In this document: positions 10,801 to 17,277 of the stretch, piece after piece | Layout of the letters: every line of letters begins with the position of its first letter | Position numbering within the stretch: position 1 is the first letter of the stretch | NCBI GenBank assembly: GCA_022360855.1 | Contig: JAKSBY010000290.1 | Location: 1-43,582 of the forward strand | Source: Sphingomonadales bacterium | GTDB taxonomy: Bacteria; Pseudomonadota; Alphaproteobacteria; Sphingomonadales; JAKSBY01 | Length of the DNA stretch: 43,582 bases | Direction: 5' to 3' | Position numbers and translations under genes: made by a program | Notes under the pieces: generated by a model | Seen by the model: only the letters and a program-made list of their open reading frames with translations | Told to the model about the DNA's origin: nothing | The model's database searches: none

Positions 10801-13800
10801 AATCTCGAGGTCTGACAAAGTGGCAAAGGTGCCGTCGAAAAATTGCAGGGTTTCGATGGCGTCGTCCGTATTGACCGTGCCGTCGGCATTGAAAAAGTCG
10901 GTGACGGTGATGGTGCCGCCGTTGTTGTCGACTTCGATCAGAAGGTTGTCGGTGCTGGCTGGCTGCGAGAGCGTCAGATCCGACAGGCCGATGCCGTCGC
11001 CGAAGGAAATCGTGTCGTCGCCGCCGGAGCCGCCAAGGTCGGTGATTGTTGTGCCGATCACTGCCTTGCCACTTATCCCTGCCTTGGAAAAGCCAGGCTC
11101 CAGTACTTCTTCCGGCAGATTGATGCCGTTGAGCGTCATTGCCGTCGTCGTCTGCCAGATATAATTGTCGACCACCGTGGCGCGTGTAAACGTGTCGATG
11201 ATGGTCAGCGTATTGAGAAACTGGCCGGGGATGATGCTCTCACTCTCGAATCGGACATCGAATCGGCTCTGGTCGATGTGGCCGGCGGCGTTGATGACGA
11301 CTACGCTTTCGATGGCCTGGTTCTTGTCGACAATGACGTCGGCGCCGTCGCCGCGGTTGAACACGTAGGTATCGTCGCCGAGAGCGCCGTAAATGGTGTC
11401 GTTCCCGGCGCCGCCTTCGAATTCGTTGTCTCCGAAATTACCGTGCAGTGTATCGGCGTGGGCCGAGCCGATAATGCCCTCGACCTCGATGATTGAATCG
11501 CCCGCCGCATCGCCGCCGGAACCTGCCGTACCGTCCAAATCGACGGTGACGGCCGACATCGAGTCGGCGTAGGAAACCATGTCGAAGCCTGCGCCGCCGA
11601 CGATGATGTCGGCCCCGGCGCCGCCCTCCAGCGTGTCGTTACCGGCTCCGCCCAAAAGAACGTCGGCTCCGGCCCCGCCTTTGAGCGTGTCCTGGCCGGA
11701 ATGGCCGCTCAGGATGTCGTCGCCACCAAGACCATCCAGCGTATCGTCACCGCCGTTGCCGGCGAGCCAATCCTTGCCGGCGCCGCCGTTTACGGTGTCA
11801 TCGCCGTCGGTGCCGGTACCCCAGATATCGATCTGGGTTGCGGCCAGCGTGCCCGTGTTGAAAAAGACGAACTCCTCGATGGGGGCGCCCGAGGTATTGG
11901 CCGTTGGCGAGTTGAACCAATGCTTGAGCGTGATGGTGTCGGTGAGACCGGCGAAGGTGACTCCGTCGGCGCCCGACGGCGCGATGCCGAGGACGAGATC
12001 GTCGCCCTGGCGCTCCATATGGATATCGTTGATGTCGATACCGATGCCGAACTCGATCGTATCGTTGCCCGAATCCGCCGTATAGTTGTTGGGGTCTGCC
12101 GGGTTGTGCCGGTAAAGCATGCCGTTGGAGCGGTCGTAGCGCATGCGGCCGAGCCACATGGTGCCGTCGTAGACCACTTCGCCCGACGTCGTCTTGACCT
12201 GGACGCCGTCCAGCATATAGCCGGTCTGGAAGCCCTGGCCCGAGATCCAGACGACATCCCACTCGTTGGTGAGCGCGTCGATGACCGTATCGGCCCCGTC
12301 GCCGCGCTCGAAACGGATCACGTCGTCGCCGGCGCCGGTGGTGATCATGTCGTTGCCGAGCCCGCCGGCCAACAGGTCGTTGCCCGTCTCGCCGGTAAGC
12401 TCGTCGTCGCCGCGGCCGCCGGTGACGGTGTCGTTGCCGGAGCCGCCGGAAACCACGTCCTCGCCATCGGCGCCCAGGACGATGTCATGGCCAAGCCCGC
12501 CCGAGACCAGGTCGTCGCCGGCACTGCCCGATCCGAAATCGTTACCGAGCAGCAGGCTGATTTCGTCGTCGCCGTCGCCGCCGACGATGAAGTCGTTGCC
12601 GACGGTGCCGATCAGGACGTCGTTGCCCGGCGTGCCGACGGTAAAGGAATCGAAATGGCCGATCTGGATTTCCTGCCCGTCGGCGAAGCGCAGTCTCTCG
12701 ATCCGGTTGAAGGGGTCGAACCAGTTGGTGAGCGTTATTTCATCGCCGGTTGTCGCGCCCGTGGAATCGATGATCTGCAAGACAAGGTCGGGCGAGCTCG
12801 CCGCAGGGCGCACAAACTGTATATTCTCCAGACCGATGCCCGGGCCCAGCACCAGCACGTCCTGGCCGCCGGCCGCGTGGCCGTTCTCCACCAAAAGACC
12901 GCCGCCGCGCCAGTTGCGCTCGATAATGCCGCCGTCGACGGCGGTCAGATAGGTGTCGATATCGACCGTCGGGATTTCCGCTTCGGGCGCCGGGCCTTCC
13001 TCGGTGGCCGTGTCCTTGCCGTCGCCTGTGCGCAGGATGTACTGGTCGTCGCCGGCGCCGCCATAGAGCGTGTCGCCGACCGGGTTGCCTTGCGCGTCGA
13101 CGCCGTCCGTGCCGCCGGCGAGTATGTCGCCGCCACCGCCGCCATGGAGCGTGTCGTCGCCGGCGCCGCCTTCCAGCCAGTCGGAGCCGCCGCGGCCCCA
13201 GAGCGTGTCGTCGCCGGCGCCGCCATCGAGATAGTTGCCGTCCGAGGTGCCGTGCAGCTTGTCGGCATGGAGCGTGTCGTCGCCGTCGCCGCCGAAGATC
13301 CAGTCGGCCTTGGCGCCGCCGGTGATGGTGTCGTCGCCGGCATCGCCGTAAAGGTCGTTGCCGAGATCGCCGCCGGTGATCACGTCGTCGCCATCGCCGC
13401 CATGCACCTCGGCCGCCACCTCGACATCGAACGGCAGGGCCGCCACGGTACCCCATCCATAGGTGCCGGTCGTGGGCGGGAAGGAATCGGTGATCGCCAA
13501 ATGCTGACCGGAGACGGATTCGTAAGTGGTGCTGCCGGTACCCTCGTCAAAGGCGAAATCAACCACGAGCGCCGAGGCGAATGCGCCGGACGCGACCTGG
13601 TCGGGCGTCAGGGCCTGATTGTACCACTGGGCCGAGAAGTATTTGCCGGCAAACGACTGGTTGGGATCGAAGGCGCCGCCCTCGACGTCCTGCTCCTGGC
13701 CGATATTGATCGTGCCATTGTTTTGGATCGCGGCTCCCGGGCGATAGACGCCGTCATAGACCAGGACGCCGAAGTCCCAGATCTTCAGATCGCCGGTGGC

Positions 13801-16800
13801 CGAGTCCCACGACGCGACGATCTGGTGGCGCTCGCCGTCGAGAAGATTGTAGGGCACGTTGATGTAGTGCTGGCTGGCATCCGGGCCGATGGCGATGCGG
13901 ATGTGATCGTCCTGCGGGTTGAAATAGGCCTCGTTGCTGGTGTGGCCGTCCAGGGCGTAGCTGAACAGCGAATGCTCGCCGACCAAGCCGTCGTTAAACT
14001 CGAAGTCGAGCGCGAAAGTATACTGTGTCGTCGGCGCGTTGGTGATGTTGTCGAGCTGCACATGCACCTGGCCGTCCATCCGGAGGTAAGTCTCGGTGAG
14101 CGTTGTGCTGAGCGCTTCGCCGTTGATGGTCAGCCCGGTGGCGTCGACGATACGGTCCACGCCGCCCACGACGGACGGGTCGGCCGCGTAAGCCAGCGAG
14201 ATCTCGTCATTGCCGGCGGTCCCCTCGATCAGGTCCTTGGCCGTGGAATCGATGGTATCGCGGACGACCTGGGTCAGCCCGTTCTTGTCGGTAAGGATTA
14301 CCGCCCGCTCGTTGCCGACCCGGGTGAAGGTGGCGGTGGACGCGGCGGCCGCGTCGTTGTCGCCCAGCCAATGTTCGAAGCCGCCATACCAGTCCCCCTC
14401 GTGGCGCTTCAATAGGCCGAGTTCCACGGCGCGCTGCAACGTAATCACCCAGCCGGCGGTAAACGCCGAATCCGGCTCGGCCGCGATCAGTGCGTTGATC
14501 GAGGCGGAATTCTGCAGATAGAGGGCGTAGTCGCTTGCCGTCGTCATGTTGCCGAGCAGCGTCTCCATCTCGAAGCCGCCCGGCCCGCCGGCCATCTCGA
14601 GCGTGTTGTAGAAGGCGCGCTTGGCATAAACGTCGCCGCCGGCGATCTTCATGCTGTCCAGGCCCAAAAAGGCGCCGTAGTTGATCAGGTCGCCTGCCGC
14701 GCCCTCCTGGTCGCCGTCGAAAAGCTTGTCCAGGTCCGATTTGCCGAAGTCTGACGTCACCTCGTCACGATAGGTGAAGTCGGATTTGCGCATGCCAAAG
14801 GCGCCGCCCTGCACGTCAAAACCGTTGAGAAGATCGCCGCCGACGGCCGCCAGAACGCCGTTATAGGCATCCGCCGCCGACTGCGCGAGGCCACGCGCCG
14901 CATCTTCGCTGCCCCCCTTGCGCGCGAACACATTGCCGACGGCAAACTCGCCGGTCACCGGATTCCACATCACCTCCGCCGACGACCGCGGTGTTCCGCC
15001 GAAAGCGGAGCCGATCAGCCCGCCGAGGATCTGGCCGAGGAAAGCGCCAACGAGAATTCCAACCGGGCCGCCAAAGGCGGAAAGCGCAAATGACTGAAAG
15101 AGGGTGGCTGAGCCACCAGCGGCGATTGCGGCTGTGCCTGCCGTGGCGGCGCTGGATATTATGCCCGCGGCAGCGATACTTCCGAGGCTGGATCCGATCG
15201 CGCTGCCGACCTGCCCACCGATCGTGTCGAACGAAATGACCTCCGAGGCCAGCCTGGAGCCAACATAGGACGCGACGATGTTCCCAAATTGGAGATCTCC
15301 AATGTCGGCAAAGATATCAGTGCCGGGTGTGGTTATGTTCGCCAAGATCTGGTCGATGACCGCGCCACCGGTCGAGTTTAGAACCTCCCCGACGACGCCG
15401 TTGATTCCCAACGCGTCGAGAAGCTCGGCGGTCAAGAACGCGGACACCGCGCCGGTGCCCGCCGATTTGAGGTTGTTTAGAAGCTCGACATCAATGTCGC
15501 TAAGCGCCAGTTGAGTGTGCGTTTGGGTGCCGCGGCCTGAGCCAAAGATCTGAATATCGAGCAATTCGCCAAGGTTGTGGGCCAGTGTTGACAAACCGGC
15601 GGTCGCACCGATTTGCGCAAATAGATTGTCTCCGGCCAGCCTTCGGCCGACTGTCGAGCCAATGGCAGAACCGGCCTGATTGAATGTGATTGGTGTGCCT
15701 GAGACGCTGATAGAGGTCTCGTCCGGGCCGCCGGTAGTGGACTTGATTGTTACGGCCAAATCACCGTCATGATGTGTCTCGAAAAAGGTATCGACCGGCC
15801 CTCCCTCAGTCGAAGCTTCCCAGGTTGCCGTCCGCACGACTTCGGCGTCCTCGCCTTCGCCGACGATCGCCTGGAATCCAATCAGATTGCCGTTCGCATC
15901 ATTGATGGAGACGATGCGGCCTTCTTGAGCAGCGAAGGCGCGGAATTTGTCGGATCGCCAAGTGGTTGGTATAAGAGACTGCTCTGCTTCTGGAACCGTC
16001 GCTAGTATGTGGTCCCGCGGTGCGACGCTTGGATACCAACCGGAAAGGTTAGCTTTTGTAAGGTCCGGTAGGCTCTCCGGTATTCCATCTACAGTCTCTC
16101 TGTTGAAAAGAGTGATGGCATCACGTAGGTCTTCCGGCGGCGTTGTCAGATCGACATCGAATTCGATCACAGAACCACCATCCCACATGGCGACGCCGTT
16201 GATATGTGGCACACCGTTTTCGTCGCGGAAGAAGCTGGATGAACGAAGAGCGCCAATCGGCTCCTCATTTTCGCTGAAACCAGGTGTTTCCAGTACAGTT
16301 CTTGCGATCAATGCGCCTGACTGATCGATAGCACTTTCGACAACTTGACTTCCGCCCTGCAGAGAGCTCGATTTTTCTCGTGTAAACGTAGTAGAATCGT
16401 CGAAAATCCAAGAATAAGGGGATACTGGCGTTTGTCCGGTATTGTTCTCAGTTCGATTGAGCGCATCACCAATATTCTTGATCGCGTGTTCGTCTGTGTT
16501 GATGCCCGGAATTAGCAGGCTTGGATTCTCTAGTTCAACTATGCTGGAAAAGCGTGTTATCTCCCCTGGAAGAGACTGAACGCGCGGAACCGGGTCGTTC
16601 GCTCCAACAATCACCGAATGTATCGGAGGCAGCGACCCGCCAACCACATAGTCCTCGATTAAGGCTACGCGAGCGTCAAGTGGCTCAAGCGGATCGCCTA
16701 CCGGATCGAAATTAAACCCAAATGAATTGACTCCTTCAACTCCGGAAACAAGAGCGTTGACATTACGTTCAGGATCAATGGCGAAGTGCGCCAACAAGAA

Positions 16801-17277
16801 CGTACTAAGGTGAAAGCCCCCAGAATGGCCAACGAGTTGTACGGCGGTGAATTCGTTTTGGGTGCCCTGAAGCTGCTGGCTGTCGACCAGATGCTCCGCG
16901 AACGCGACAAAATCATCCGCTTGAAACTTATTGTACCCAAATACATTGGTCGCTATCTGAAACTGGCCTAACTCGTAAAACCCCGTTACGCCAGCCGACG
17001 CCAAGATCATTTGGCCGGTTTGGGTGTCTCTCAAGTAAACACCTTGGTAGCCAGAGTCGGGAACGGCGTTGCCGAAGAACTCCGTGGCTCCCATAACTAC
17101 TTCATAGCGGTCAACAAAAGCGGCTGCTTCGATTTCTGTGAAGCCCGTGTTCGGTAGACTGGTAAGAGCATCGATCTTTTCTGTACGTGTCATGCCACTC
17201 GTCAAATTTGCGTAAGCGGCATTGGAAAGCTCGACGCGACCTATATATGAGGTGCCCAAATCATGAGGCTGTGACAT
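1840..17277 (-). CDS. Giant multidomain RTX protein: N-terminal lipase-like alpha/beta hydrolase, glycine-zipper segment, two pentraxin/LamG-like modules, RTX arrays, cadherin-like repeats, C-terminal Ca-binding-like region
   Basis: Single ORF of about 5,145 codons. GHSGG nucleophile elbow near the N-terminus; many GGxGxDxLx nonapeptides; cadherin-like DxNExP/DxNDxP motifs; [14 protein letters not shown]...[27 protein letters not shown] near the C-terminus. ATG at 17277 follows the in-frame GTG at 17280. Confidence 0.93.
   Translation of the reverse strand: [5145 protein letters not shown]
2390..2725 (-). other. EF-hand/dockerin-like Asp-rich Ca-binding segment near the C-terminus of the RTX protein
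   Basis: [49 protein letters not shown] and [13 protein letters not shown] motifs in the translation. Confidence 0.75.
3680..4590 (-). repeat. Two tandem ~125-aa Ig/cadherin-like repeats in the RTX protein
   Basis: Copies [30 protein letters not shown]...[43 protein letters not shown] and [30 protein letters not shown]...[42 protein letters not shown]. Confidence 0.8.
6590..7480 (-). repeat. RTX nonapeptide array, most C-terminal block
   Basis: Runs such as [65 protein letters not shown]. Confidence 0.9.
9330..10780 (-). repeat. RTX nonapeptide arrays flanking pentraxin-like module 2
   Basis: [43 protein letters not shown]..., and [36 protein letters not shown] after the module. Confidence 0.85.
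9500..10130 (-). other. Pentraxin/LamG-like module 2 within the RTX protein
   Basis: [28 protein letters not shown]...[39 protein letters not shown] resembles the pentraxin HxCxSW...LGQEQDSxGGxFxxxQSxxG pattern. Confidence 0.75.
11340..11800 (-). repeat. RTX nonapeptide array
   Basis: [67 protein letters not shown]. Confidence 0.9.
12340..13410 (-). repeat. RTX nonapeptide arrays, most N-terminal blocks, separated by a haemolysin Ca-binding-related domain
   Basis: [48 protein letters not shown]... and [42 protein letters not shown].... Confidence 0.9.
13440..14090 (-). other. Pentraxin/LamG-like module 1 within the RTX protein
   Basis: [80 protein letters not shown]; GQEQD...GGxFDxxQSFxG is pentraxin-like. 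Confidence 0.8.

Noticed and set aside
6590-13410. Periodic short DNA repeats that could be mistaken for CRISPR or VNTR arrays
   Set aside because: The periodicity is the 27-bp coding period of RTX nonapeptides within one continuous ORF. Repeat units vary at synonymous positions and there are no spacers.
11701-14415. 904-aa plus-strand ORF antisense to the RTX gene
   Set aside because: Same RTX-antisense artefact; the sense frame has clear RTX and pentraxin-like content.
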